DNA of 59,495 nucleotides from Dialister histaminiformans (GTDB taxonomy: Bacteria > Bacillota > Negativicutes > Veillonellales > Dialisteraceae): contig NZ_FMXA01000012.1 of NCBI RefSeq assembly GCF_900103425.1, positions 12,860 to 72,354 on the forward strand. Direction: 5' to 3'. The position numbers and the translations under genes were made by a program. The notes under the pieces were generated by a model. The model was not told the DNA's origin. It saw nothing but the letters and a program-made list of their open reading frames with translations, and ran no database searches. Shown piece by piece: positions 31,838 to 40,345 of the stretch (its first letter is position 1; each line of letters opens with the position of its first letter).

Positions 31838-31887
31838 AAAGCGACGACATTTGAACGGATTTGTAATTTATATAAGACAGATAAAGG

Positions 31888-31929
31888 ATAAAGCCAGATG
31901 CGGTCGTTTAACGGGCTTTATTTCTTTTT
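31888..31929 (+). terminator. Attenuator-like hairpin in rnjA leader
   Basis: ATAAAGCC pairs with GGCTTTAT, followed by TTCTTTTTG, ending about 30 bp before the start codon. Confidence 0.6.
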
Positions 31930-31957
31930 GTCATGTAACCTGATTAAGGAGGTTATT

Positions 31958-33934
31958 TTGGTTAAAGAAAAAACCAGTCATACAGCAGCGGAAGCTAAAG
32001 AGGCACAGCCGGCTGCGAAGACATCAAAGACTGTAAAGACAGCAAAGACAACAGAAACTAAGAGAAGGACATCCCGCAAAGGGACCGGCTCATCCGGACG
32101 GGCAGCAGGAAGCCGCCGCGGCAGCACAAGAAAGCCTGCTCAGGGAAAGACCCAGAGACGGACAGCTAAACCGCATGCACATCAGAATCATAAGGAAGAA
32201 GCGGTGGTAGAAAACGCGGTTGTAACCGCAGGCAAGGAAGCGGAAACCAGACAGCCCCGTACAAGAGGCAGAAAGTCCTCCCGCCCGAAGCTGAGAATTA
32301 TTCCTCTGGGAGGTCTTGGGGAAATCGGTAAGAACATGACCGTTTTTGAATATGGCGATGAAATCGTCGTACTCGATGCCGGACTGGCATTCCCGGAAGA
32401 AGATCTGCTGGGCATTGATATTGTTATTCCGGACTTCACCTATCTGATTGAAAATAAAGAAAAGGTTAAGGCCATTGTCATCACCCATGGCCACGAAGAC
32501 CATATCGGGTCTTTGTCTTACCTGCTCAGAGAAGTCAATGCGCCGGTATATGCCACTAAACTGACCATCGGTCTGATTGAAGGTAAGCTGGAAGAAGCCC
32601 ACATCAAGGGCGACCTGAACGTAGTACACCCAGGGGATGAATTCCGTATTGGGGCATTCAAGATTGGATTCTTCCATGTATGCCATTCCATTCCAGGGGC
32701 CTGCGGCATTTATTTCCGCACACCGGTAGGAACGGTAGTACATACCGGGGACTTCAAGTTCGATAACAATCCGGTGGATGGCGAACCGATGGATATCTAC
32801 AAGATTGCTGAACTGGGGCATAAGGGTGTACTGGCTCTTCTGGCAGACTCCACCAATGCTACCCGGCCTGGTTCCACACCGTCTGAATCGGTTATCGTGG
32901 ACTCTCTGCATGAGCAGGTAGCCAAAGCCAGAGGCCGTATTATTCTGGCAACCTTTGCATCCAATGTTTCCCGTATTCAGATGGCTATGGATGCCGCCAT
33001 GGCATTTGACCGGAAAGTCTGTGTATTTGGACGCTCCATGGTCAACGTTGTTAAGATTGCCAGAGAACTGGGATATCTCAAGGTGCCGGATTCTCTGCTT
33101 ATTGACCCGGAAGAGCTTTCCCGGTACAGTGATAACCGCCTGATGATTCTCACTACAGGGAGTCAGGGCGAACCGATGGCGGGCCTGTCCCGTATGGCGA
33201 CCGGAAGCCACCGTCAGGTACAGATTCATGCCGGGGATACGGTTATCATTTCCGCATCTCCGATTCCGGGCAATGAAATCGGCGTAGGCAGAACCATTGA
33301 TGCACTCATGAAACTGGGAGCGCATGTGGTTTCCAGTGAAAATGCAAAAGTACACGTATCCGGACACGGGGCAAGGGAAGACCTGAAGGCTATGCTGGCC
33401 CTGGTTAAGCCGAAATTCTTTATTCCGGTTCACGGGGAATACCGTATGCTCTGCAGCCATAAGGAACTGGCTATTGGACTGGGGATTCCTAAAGACCATG
33501 TCTTTGTCGGAGAAAACGGATCCGTATTTGAACTGACAAACCGCAGTTGCCATGAAGCAGGCAAGGTTACTGCCGGACCGGTATATGTAGATGGTCTGGG
33601 AGTAGGCGATGTAGGGAATATTGTTATTCGCGACCGCCAGCAGCTGTCCAATGATGGTGTGGTCATCGTAGTCATTGCACTGGAAAAGAATAGCAATCAG
33701 GTGGCAGCCGGCCCGGATATTGTGTCCCGCGGTTTCGTTTATGTACGGGACAGCGAAGATATGATGAGCGGAGCCACTGACCGGGTGGAAATGCTTCTTG
33801 ACCGCATGGCATCCGAAGGGGTAACCGAATGGTCTCAGATTAAGACACAGATTCGCGATACTCTGGGACGTTACTTCTATGAAAAGACCAAGCGCCGTCC
33901 GATGATTCTTCCGATTATTCAGGAAGTACGCTGA
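31958..33934 (+). CDS. rnjA: Ribonuclease J with long basic N-terminal extension
   Basis: 658 residues from TTG (AAGGAGG eight bases upstream). Residues 1-~108 are low-complexity and rich in Lys, Arg, Thr and Ala (KTSKTVKTAKTTETKRRTSR). The usual ~550-residue RNase J follows: LRIIPLGGLGEIGKNMTVFEY, the beta-lactamase motif HGHEDHIG (~177-184), HTGDFKFDNNPVDG, the beta-CASP region (FGRSMVN, SASPIPGNE) and HVSGHGAREDL. It is a 5'-3' exo- and endoribonuclease for mRNA decay and rRNA maturation. Start codon weakness and the leader hairpin suggest controlled expression. A terminator follows at 33957-33989. Confidence 0.93.
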   Translation: MVKEKTSHTAAEAKEAQPAAKTSKTVKTAKTTETKRRTSRKGTGSSGRAAGSRRGSTRKPAQGKTQRRTAKPHAHQNHKEEAVVENAVVTAGKEAETRQPRTRGRKSSRPKLRIIPLGGLGEIGKNMTVFEYGDEIVVLDAGLAFPEEDLLGIDIVIPDFTYLIENKEKVKAIVITHGHEDHIGSLSYLLREVNAPVYATKLTIGLIEGKLEEAHIKGDLNVVHPGDEFRIGAFKIGFFHVCHSIPGACGIYFRTPVGTVVHTGDFKFDNNPVDGEPMDIYKIAELGHKGVLALLADSTNATRPGSTPSESVIVDSLHEQVAKARGRIILATFASNVSRIQMAMDAAMAFDRKVCVFGRSMVNVVKIARELGYLKVPDSLLIDPEELSRYSDNRLMILTTGSQGEPMAGLSRMATGSHRQVQIHAGDTVIISASPIPGNEIGVGRTIDALMKLGAHVVSSENAKVHVSGHGAREDLKAMLALVKPKFFIPVHGEYRMLCSHKELAIGLGIPKDHVFVGENGSVFELTNRSCHEAGKVTAGPVYVDGLGVGDVGNIVIRDRQQLSNDGVVIVVIALEKNSNQVAAGPDIVSRGFVYVRDSEDMMSGATDRVEMLLDRMASEGVTEWSQIKTQIRDTLGRYFYEKTKRRPMILPIIQEVR

Positions 33935-33956
33935 CAGGCGAAATAAATAACTGAAA

Positions 33957-33989
33957 CAGGGCCGTGATAAACGTGAAGTCGTTTTCATG
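33957..33989 (+). terminator. Terminator after rnjA
   Basis: AGGGCCGTGA pairs with TCATGGCTCT (two G-U pairs), then TTTTT. Confidence 0.65.
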
Positions 33990-34079
33990 GCTCTTTTTTA
34001 CAGGAGGCAGGGGGAAAGCGGTTTTCCGTCTGCAGACGGAACGATTTTCACTGCCCATGAGTACGGAGGAAGATTGCGT

Positions 34080-35060
34080 ATGTCCCTTTTATTTAGTAAT
34101 CGTCAGAGCCGGGCAGGGACTCTGGTGACCGCATCTATGTGCACAGCGATTGCTGTGGTATTCTCTGTCATAGGATTGTATATTCCTGTCTTTTCCACCC
34201 TTGTGTTCCTCATTGTGCCTATTCCTATTGCCTATATGTGCCTTATGGGGAATATGAAATGGGGGGTGGCTGTATGTGTGGCAGTACTCCTTCTGGACAG
34301 TCTTCTTTTTGGGGTCATGTCAGGAGCCTTTGCTTCCTCAGTATTCTGTCTGTTGGGGCTTACGCTGGGATATGGATACAGAAAAAAGTATTCTGCAGCT
34401 ACCATCTTGGCGCTGGGCACGCTGGTATCTGCCGCTGTCTTTGGCGCACAGGCATTCTTTGCCTCTGCCTTCATGGGATTGGATCCTTCCCTGTTTGCAG
34501 GGAAGGTCACTCCGGATATGCAGCAGCAGATGGATTCCATGCTTTCCGCCGTATACAGCGGAAAAGAACTGGAAGCTGCCCGGGCGCAGTCCGGCCCTAT
34601 GCTGGAAATGGTGATACGGGCGATTCCATTCTCTCTGTTTCTGGTATCTCTTTTTGAGGCCTGGGCTCCCATGCTTCTTTGCCGGATTATTTTTCGCCGG
34701 CTGGGCATTTATGATATTCCTTACTTTCAGCCATTCAGAGAATGGCAGATTCCTGTGGCTGTCATTTACATCTACATCGGGGTAGTGGTACTTAAACTGG
34801 CCCTTCAGGGACTGGGCATTACCTCTGTCATGTGGGATACTATGACACTCAATGTATCCCTGGTCTGCATGTGGATGCTCTGGCTTCAGGGGATATCCTT
34901 CCTCTGGTGGTGCCGGGAATACAAACCCAAATGGGGATCCTGGCGCTGGCCGGTACTTATAGCCAGCTTCCTGATTCCACTGGTCAACTATGCAGTGGCT
35001 GGTCTGGGGGCATGGGACATGCTCACCGGATACAGAAAAAATACAGAACAAGGTCAATAA
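34080..35060 (+). CDS. yybS: YybS family membrane protein (DUF2232)
   Basis: 326 residues with about eight membrane helices. It sits directly before gdpP and rplI as in Bacillus (yybS-yybT-rplI). IPVFSTLVFLIVPIPIAYMCLMGNMKWG and LGLTLGYGYRKK are family-like. The extracellular or cytosolic loop at ~150-190 is polar (KVTPDMQQQMDSM). Function unknown. Start 34080 (MSLLFSNR) follows CGGAGGA; the longer frame from 33987 crosses a palindrome (CCGTCTGCAGACGG). Confidence 0.85.
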   Translation: MSLLFSNRQSRAGTLVTASMCTAIAVVFSVIGLYIPVFSTLVFLIVPIPIAYMCLMGNMKWGVAVCVAVLLLDSLLFGVMSGAFASSVFCLLGLTLGYGYRKKYSAATILALGTLVSAAVFGAQAFFASAFMGLDPSLFAGKVTPDMQQQMDSMLSAVYSGKELEAARAQSGPMLEMVIRAIPFSLFLVSLFEAWAPMLLCRIIFRRLGIYDIPYFQPFREWQIPVAVIYIYIGVVVLKLALQGLGITSVMWDTMTLNVSLVCMWMLWLQGISFLWWCREYKPKWGSWRWPVLIASFLIPLVNYAVAGLGAWDMLTGYRKNTEQGQ

Positions 35061-35067
35061 TGAAAAT

Positions 35068-35110
35068 GAACATCCCGGAGAGATATGTATATACCTCTTC
35101 CGGGATGTTC
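35068..35110 (+). terminator. Strong hairpin after yybS
   Basis: GAACATCCCGGA pairs with TCCGGGATGTTC, but there is no T run. It could be a processing site or transcript-stabilising structure instead of a terminator. A TATAAT at 35219 may start the gdpP transcript. Confidence 0.5.
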
Positions 35111-35303
35111 GCGTATTCTGAACAGGGTTTATGCACCACTTTTTATTATTTTTCAGGGATTATAGAACATATATCCACAAAAGCAGAGCTTCTTTTTTCG
35201 TTTCCTTCCCACATTGTGTATAATAGGGATAACGGCTATTATGAGCCGGGAAGAGACATACGACGTGGAAAGCAGGAAATTTCTGCGTATCAGGGAGGTA
35301 CGT

Positions 35304-37286
35304 ATGCTTAGCGAGATATGGATATACAAGAAAAATGAAAAGATATTTATTGTTACGTTGTTTCTCCTGCTCGTAGTTATTGGTTGTCTGAACTGGATGC
35401 TCGGACTGCTTACAGCTATAGTTATCATTGGTTTTGTTATCGTTATCGAAAAAAATGATTACAAGCAGGAACGTATTCTTCTCAATTATCTTGACGAGTT
35501 GTCGGCTGGCGTAGAGGCAGGGACAATTTACGCAGTAAAGAATCTGCCGCTTGGCATCTCACTTATGGATGAGAAACGTCAGTTTGTATGGGCCAATGGA
35601 GTTTTCCGCTCCTGGCTTAAAGCGGATATTGAAGAAGATAATCTGTTTAAAGATGTATTCTCAGGCGTGCGCATCAGCAAAATCTGGGGGAAGACCGGAT
35701 GGTTTGATTACAGTCTGGATGAAGAATATTATCGTGTGTTTTACAAGTTTATTCCGCCATCGAAAGAAAACGGGGCGGCATTCATGGCCTTTTATCTGGT
35801 AAACCGGACAGCCATGCAGCAGCAGATACAGGCATGCAAAGAAGCCATGCCGGTATTCGGACTTATCCGGGTAGATAATGTGGCAGAAGCTACCCAGAAT
35901 ATGACCGATGTGGAAAAATCCAATATTCTGTCAGAGGTGGATGAAGTTATCCTCTCGGAATTTATTTCCCGGGACGCATTTATTAAGCGATACAGCTCGA
36001 CGGAATTTGTCATCTGCATGTCCAGAAAAGCATTGGAGGACTGCATGAACGACAATTTTAACATACTGGATAAGGTGCGCGATATTCATACAGTAAACCG
36101 TATTCCAGTAACCATTTCCATTGGTATTGTAAAGTGCGAAGGTACATTTGCCAAACAGTTTGAACTGGCGCAGACGGCGCTGGATCTGGCACTGGGGCGT
36201 GGCGGTGACCAGGCGATTGTCCGTATGGATAAGGATGTAAAGGCCTTTGGAGGCCGCTCTTCCACATCCGTAAGCTCTACCCGTGTCCGCGTCCGTGTAG
36301 TGGCTCAGGCACTCAGGGAAATCATCCAGGAATCCGACCGGGTATTCGTCATGGGGCACGGGCATGAGGACTATGATGCCATTGGTGCAGCCGTAGGGGT
36401 GACACATCTGGCCAAGGCGTCCGGGAAACCGGTAAATATCGTCCTTTCAGCCTATGAAGACACATCCCATAAGATGATTAATGCGCTGGATGCAGATAAG
36501 GAAATGGGTCCAATGCTGATGACGGAAAAGACAGCTCTGAATATCATCACGGACAAGAGCGTTCTCTTCATCGTGGATACCCATGTACCGCAGGTTGTTG
36601 CAGCACCAGAACTGCTCCGTGCAGCCAAGAAGAGAGTGGTTATTGACCATCATCGCAGAAATGCATCGATTATTTCTCCGACCCTGCTTACGTATATGGA
36701 ACCATCGGCCTCATCGGCATCTGAACTGGTGAGTGAGCTCATTCAGTACTATGGTGGAGATAGGGATCTGACTACGCTGGAGGCTTCCTGCCTCTATGCA
36801 GGGCTAGTTGTTGATACAAAGAATTTCTCTGTGCAGACCAGTGTACGTACATTTGATGCGGCCAGCTTCCTCAGACGAAGTGGTGCGGATGCAAAACTTG
36901 TACGCGCCTTGTTTGCAGTTAATGTAGAAACTGTTAGAATTAAGTCAGAGATTATGGCACATCTCAAAACGGTGGATGGGTACATGGTCTTTGCCGAATG
37001 CCCGGCAGGTACTGAGCAGGCGCAGATCGTTGCCGGACAGGTAGCTGACTATCTGGTTACAGTGGAAGGAATCCATGCAAGTTTTCTCTTCTATCATGTT
37101 GAGGAAGGGGTTACCAGTATTTCGGCACGAAGCGATGGAACGGTTAATGTACAGGTGGTTATGGAAGCTCTCGGCGGCGGTGGACATCTCACGGTATCCG
37201 GAGCACAGATCAGCGGTGACATGACCATAGAAGCGGCTACTCAGAAGATAGTGGAGGAAGTCCGCAAACAAATTAAGGAGGCATAA
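35304..37286 (+). CDS. gdpP: Cyclic di-AMP phosphodiesterase GdpP
   Basis: 660 residues. Two membrane helices (~13-50), a PAS-like region (LGISLMDEKRQFVWANGVF), a degenerate GGDEF domain (SSTEFVICMS, VTISIGI), then DHH and DHHA1 domains: MGHGHEDYDAIGAAVG, DTHVP, VVIDHHRR and GGGGHLTVSGAQ. It hydrolyses the messenger c-di-AMP and is anchored at the membrane. Start 35304 (MLSEIWIYK) follows CAGGGAGGT. The next gene, rplI, starts two bases after its stop, as in Bacillus. Confidence 0.93.
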   Translation: MLSEIWIYKKNEKIFIVTLFLLLVVIGCLNWMLGLLTAIVIIGFVIVIEKNDYKQERILLNYLDELSAGVEAGTIYAVKNLPLGISLMDEKRQFVWANGVFRSWLKADIEEDNLFKDVFSGVRISKIWGKTGWFDYSLDEEYYRVFYKFIPPSKENGAAFMAFYLVNRTAMQQQIQACKEAMPVFGLIRVDNVAEATQNMTDVEKSNILSEVDEVILSEFISRDAFIKRYSSTEFVICMSRKALEDCMNDNFNILDKVRDIHTVNRIPVTISIGIVKCEGTFAKQFELAQTALDLALGRGGDQAIVRMDKDVKAFGGRSSTSVSSTRVRVRVVAQALREIIQESDRVFVMGHGHEDYDAIGAAVGVTHLAKASGKPVNIVLSAYEDTSHKMINALDADKEMGPMLMTEKTALNIITDKSVLFIVDTHVPQVVAAPELLRAAKKRVVIDHHRRNASIISPTLLTYMEPSASSASELVSELIQYYGGDRDLTTLEASCLYAGLVVDTKNFSVQTSVRTFDAASFLRRSGADAKLVRALFAVNVETVRIKSEIMAHLKTVDGYMVFAECPAGTEQAQIVAGQVADYLVTVEGIHASFLFYHVEEGVTSISARSDGTVNVQVVMEALGGGGHLTVSGAQISGDMTIEAATQKIVEEVRKQIKEA

Positions 37287-37288
37287 TT

Positions 37289-37735
37289 ATGAAAGTAGTA
37301 CTTTTACAGGATGTAAAGAAACTGGGTAAGCGCGGTGACGTTATCGAAGTATCTTCCGGCTATGGCCGCAATGTACTGATTCGTCAGGGACTGGCTGTGG
37401 AAGGAACCAAGGCTAATCTCAATACAGCACATCAGCGCCAGGAATCCAAAGAATTCAAGTCCCAGGTAGCAGCCGATGAAGCAGAAATCATGGCTTCTCA
37501 GCTTAAGAAGGTTAAACTGGTTATCAAAGTGCAGACAGGGGAAGACGGAAGAGTATTCGGCAGCGTTACCGCCCGTGATATTTCTGAAGCCCTTAAACAG
37601 CAGTACAAGTTCGACTTCGATAAGAAGAAGATTATGCTGGATCAGCCAATCAAGGCTGTGGGTGAATATGATGTAGACCTCTGGGTACACCCGAAGGTTA
37701 AAGGCACCATTCACGTATCTGTAGTAGCTGAATAA
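37289..37735 (+). CDS. rplI: Ribosomal protein L9
   Basis: 148 residues. MKVVLLQDVKKLGKRGDVIEVSSGYGRNVLIRQGLA is the N-terminal L9 domain, linked by a long helix to the C-terminal RNA-binding domain (GEDGRVFGSVTARDISEAL). GGAGGCATAATT precedes the ATG. It is the third gene of yybS-gdpP-rplI. Confidence 0.97.
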   Translation: MKVVLLQDVKKLGKRGDVIEVSSGYGRNVLIRQGLAVEGTKANLNTAHQRQESKEFKSQVAADEAEIMASQLKKVKLVIKVQTGEDGRVFGSVTARDISEALKQQYKFDFDKKKIMLDQPIKAVGEYDVDLWVHPKVKGTIHVSVVAE

Positions 37736-37813
37736 ACCGGCGAAAGCAGACTGGCAACCAATGTCGGAAAGCGTATACCTTTATGATTTACGCTGTGGTT
37801 ATATAGAATAAAG

Positions 37814-37844
37814 AAGGAGCCAGGGATTTCCCTGACTCCTTTTT
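37814..37844 (+). terminator. Terminator after rplI
   Basis: AAGGAGCCAGGG pairs with CCCTGACTCCTT, followed by TTT. Confidence 0.85.
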
Positions 37845-37939
37845 GCATGCAGAAAAGGCGGATATGAGAGTTGAGTATGCGGAATCTGAGACGATAGGCA
37901 GACAGTAAAGCGTTAAGTTGGCAAAGGCAGCGTACAGAG

Positions 37940-37980
37940 GAAAAAATAAAAAGGAGAAGAAGGCCATCCTTCTTCTCCTG
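37940..37980 (-). terminator. Terminator of tRNA-Leu
   Basis: On minus: AGGAGAAGAAGG pairs with CCTTCTTCTCCT, followed by TTTTATTTTT, just beyond the tRNA 3' end. Confidence 0.85.
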
Positions 37981-37987
37981 ATCGATC

Positions 37988-38071
37988 TGGTGCGAGCGGA
38001 GGGACTCGAACCCTCATGCACGAGGCGTCAGATCCTAAATCTGGTGCGTATACCAGTTTCGCCACGCTCGC
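37988..38071 (-). tRNA. tRNA-Leu (anticodon UAG)
   Basis: 84 nt including an encoded CCA. Acceptor stem GCGAGCG/CGCTCGC; D-loop TGGCGAAACTGGTA; anticodon stem-loop CCAGATTTAGGATCTG with TAG at 38037-38035; a long class II variable arm (CGCCTCGTGCATGAGG overlaps arm and T stem region); T-loop GGTTCGAGTCC. Reads CUN leucine codons. Confidence 0.97.
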
Positions 38072-38254
38072 ATATACTTGTTAATTATAGACAATGACAG
38101 AAGAAAACGTCAAGACAGATTTCGGATATAAGGAGTATAAAGAGGTAGCTTTATTTGTGGACTTACTTTGTCTATTTTAATTGTTATGGCCATTTGATAT
38201 AATGAAAAGCAAGGGGACTTCCCTTCCTTTACATTTTCAGAAGGAGTGACTCAT

Positions 38255-38623
38255 ATGGAATTCTATCGTTCTAACAAAAATGACCGTATCAGCGTATTTG
38301 TAAGCACTCTCGGCCGTCCGGCAGGAGAAGGTGCAGATGAAGTATTAACTGCCAACACGGTGGATGCAGCCAGAGAAAAGCATGTTCCGTTAGTAGAAAG
38401 AAGCGGAAATGACGTGGTTGTCACTGTAGGTGAAGTAATCCATCCTATGACAGAAGCACACTATATTATGTGGATTGCCCTGGAAACCAGCGAAGGCTTC
38501 CATGTAAAGCACCTGGCACCTGGTGAAGTACCAACCGCAATCTTTGCCCTCACAGATGGCGAAGAACCAGTAGCTGCATATGAATACTGCAACCTCCACG
38601 GACTCTGGAAGAAAGAAATCTGA
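38255..38623 (+). CDS. Superoxide reductase (desulfoferrodoxin-type), degenerate N-terminal domain
   Basis: 122 residues. The catalytic Fe(His)4Cys site is complete: EKHVP, HPMTEAHYI and YCNLHGLW. It reduces superoxide to peroxide without making oxygen, as suits an anaerobe. The N-terminal desulforedoxin module is present in outline but has lost all its iron ligands: FYRSNKNDRISVFVSTLG stands where FYRCxxCGN... is expected. It therefore resembles class III (Treponema-type) enzymes. Start 38255 follows AAGGAGTGA. It is monocistronic with a terminator at 38768. A paralogue is at 41628. Confidence 0.92.
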   Translation: MEFYRSNKNDRISVFVSTLGRPAGEGADEVLTANTVDAAREKHVPLVERSGNDVVVTVGEVIHPMTEAHYIMWIALETSEGFHVKHLAPGEVPTAIFALTDGEEPVAAYEYCNLHGLWKKEI

Positions 38624-38767
38624 GAGATTTCCTTTCAGACAATAGATGAGCAGAGCTCATAGACTGCTGCAGGATGCAGGTGGTCAGACACGGAAATCAG
38701 AAAGGTTTTCGTCAGACAGAAGACCGGAACCCTTGCGGGCTCCTATCTGGCGAAACCAAAGGATATG

Positions 38768-38805
38768 ACAAAACGGCTTCCCATATTTTATGGGAAGCCG
38801 TTTTG
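38768..38805 (+). terminator. Strong terminator after superoxide reductase
   Basis: ACAAAACGGCTTCCCAT pairs with ATGGGAAGCCGTTTTGT, same tail family as 6765. The 38624-39226 gap otherwise holds repeats and no gene. Confidence 0.85.
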
Positions 38806-38914
38806 TCATGCTTTTATAGAAATTTATACTATCCCTCTGATATGGGGTACAATTAGCCAACGAGTATATCCTGGAAGGCTGCAAAGCCCTGGGCGGCCAG
38901 ACAATCAGACATCA

Positions 38915-39065
38915 GACCGGGAACCGTAATATTGACAGCCCGGTCTTTGCCGGATGTCGGTGGAAAGTAGAATGCGGTATGTTAGTATGAAGGAAAGTGT
39001 AAGGATGTACCCTGTTCTTTTTTATAAAAACTTTCCGAATTCCCGCTCAAAGTTCAATTCTCATC
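38915..39065 (+). repeat. Interspersed repeat R4
   Basis: GACCGGG/CCCGGTC hairpin (38915-38945), then ATTGACAGCCCGGTCTTTGC, GGTGGAAAGTAGAAT, TATGAAGGAAAG and ACTTTCC...CAATTCTCA. The first blocks recur at 47108-47170 and the last ones at 11553-11660. Confidence 0.7.
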
Positions 39066-39226
39066 TCTCCCATCCGTCCTTTAGCTATTCGCAGAATCCA
39101 CCCTTGCCATTACAGAGGAATTGTACTGCCCCGAGAATCCCTGCGGGATACTTGCCATCCCGGAGCGAAGTTCTGCCGTCCCGAGAGTTGTCTTGCCACT
39201 CTTTTGGTCCATGAGCCTTCGGCTCA

Positions 39227-40000
39227 TCATTCTTCCATTCCGAAAATATAGCCGGTCATGGACATGGAGCCAAGGTTACGGATGTTATTGTATACCATAG
39301 GCGTTTCTCCTTCAGAGGCGCCAAGGGCGTACAGCAGAGGGAGGAAGTGGTCTTTGGTGGGCACTGCATAATCTGCATCTTTATGTGTGTCATAATGAAT
39401 GACTGCCTCATCATTGCGGGCCAGTACAGCCTCCTTGATGAATTCATCAAACGCATCGGCAGCGGGAGTTCCTCTTGGGTTATCAAACTCTACGGCCCGG
39501 AGGTTGTGGACAACATTGCCGCTGGCAAAAATCAGGTAGCCTTTTTCACGGAGAGGAGCCAGCTCTTTGCCCAGATTATAGCATTCTTCTTCGGTGAGAC
39601 GGCGGTTTACAGAAAGCTGCACCACCGGAATATCCGCTTTCGGGAACATGTGTACCAATACGGTCCATGTGCCGTGATCAATACCCCAGGTGTCATTTAT
39701 GGAAACTTTATCGCCCAGCAGATTCAGCACGTCCATGGTAAGGTCACGGTTTCCGCTTACCGGATACTGCACTTCATACAGTTCATCCGGGAACCCGTAC
39801 ATGTCGTAAATCTGGCGGGGTTTTTCTGCACTCTGTATATATGTGCCGTCGGCATACCAGTGGGCACATATACTTAAGATGGCCTTTGGCTTTCCAAATC
39901 GGGAAATGACTTCTTGGCCGATATGGTTGAATGCAGCGGTAAGATCGTTATGAGCCAGGGCAATCATCGGACTGCCATGGCCGGAAAATATAACAGGCAT
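39227..40000 (-). CDS. LigB-family extradiol dioxygenase (YgiD/4,5-DOPA dioxygenase-like)
   Basis: 257 residues, matching YgiD length. Metal-binding His are in FSGHGSPM, SICAHWYAD, IDHGTWTVL and SGNVVHNLR. The family cleaves catechol-type rings with oxygen, which is odd for an anaerobe; the true substrate may differ. The start is unclear: ATG 40000 is 18 bases from the nearest Shine-Dalgarno (GGAAGG), while ATG 40010 is ideally placed but in another frame, separated by seven A. One base less would give MKKMPVIFSGHGSP, the usual start. Hairpin ATGAGCC/GGCTCAT overlaps the stop. Confidence 0.85.
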   Translation of the reverse strand: MPVIFSGHGSPMIALAHNDLTAAFNHIGQEVISRFGKPKAILSICAHWYADGTYIQSAEKPRQIYDMYGFPDELYEVQYPVSGNRDLTMDVLNLLGDKVSINDTWGIDHGTWTVLVHMFPKADIPVVQLSVNRRLTEEECYNLGKELAPLREKGYLIFASGNVVHNLRAVEFDNPRGTPAADAFDEFIKEAVLARNDEAVIHYDTHKDADYAVPTKDHFLPLLYALGASEGETPMVYNNIRNLGSMSMTGYIFGMEE

Positions 40001-40158
40001 TTTTTTTCATGGTGTGTACCTTCCTGCAAAATGTAACGAATTATATAACAAGTTTACCATAAAGTGGTCACAGGGAACAGGGGCTATGATGGGAGGTACT
40101 GAGGGGCATAATGAGAATAATTTTATATCTTATAAGGTTGGATTTATTTTATTCACAA

Positions 40159-40234
40159 TATTCGAAACACTACTAAAATATTAAAAGTATTTCGAATATA
40201 ATAGATATACATTGTGGCGTACACATGATATAAT
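40159..40234 (+). promoter_or_regulatory. Promoter and inverted repeat before alcohol dehydrogenase
   Basis: TATTCGAAA (40159-40167) and TTTCGAATA (40190-40198) form an inverted repeat upstream of a TATACA / 17 bp / TATAAT promoter (40206-40234). It may be an activator or repressor site. The rest of the 40001-40345 gap shows no gene. Confidence 0.5.
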
Positions 40235-40345
40235 AAGAACATGAAATGAGGACTACTTTTTCATTGTTAACCGGAAATAAGTTGCTCTTCCTTTTTATCA
40301 GGTAATTATAGAATTATCTTTTGTTATTTACTGGAGGTAAATACC

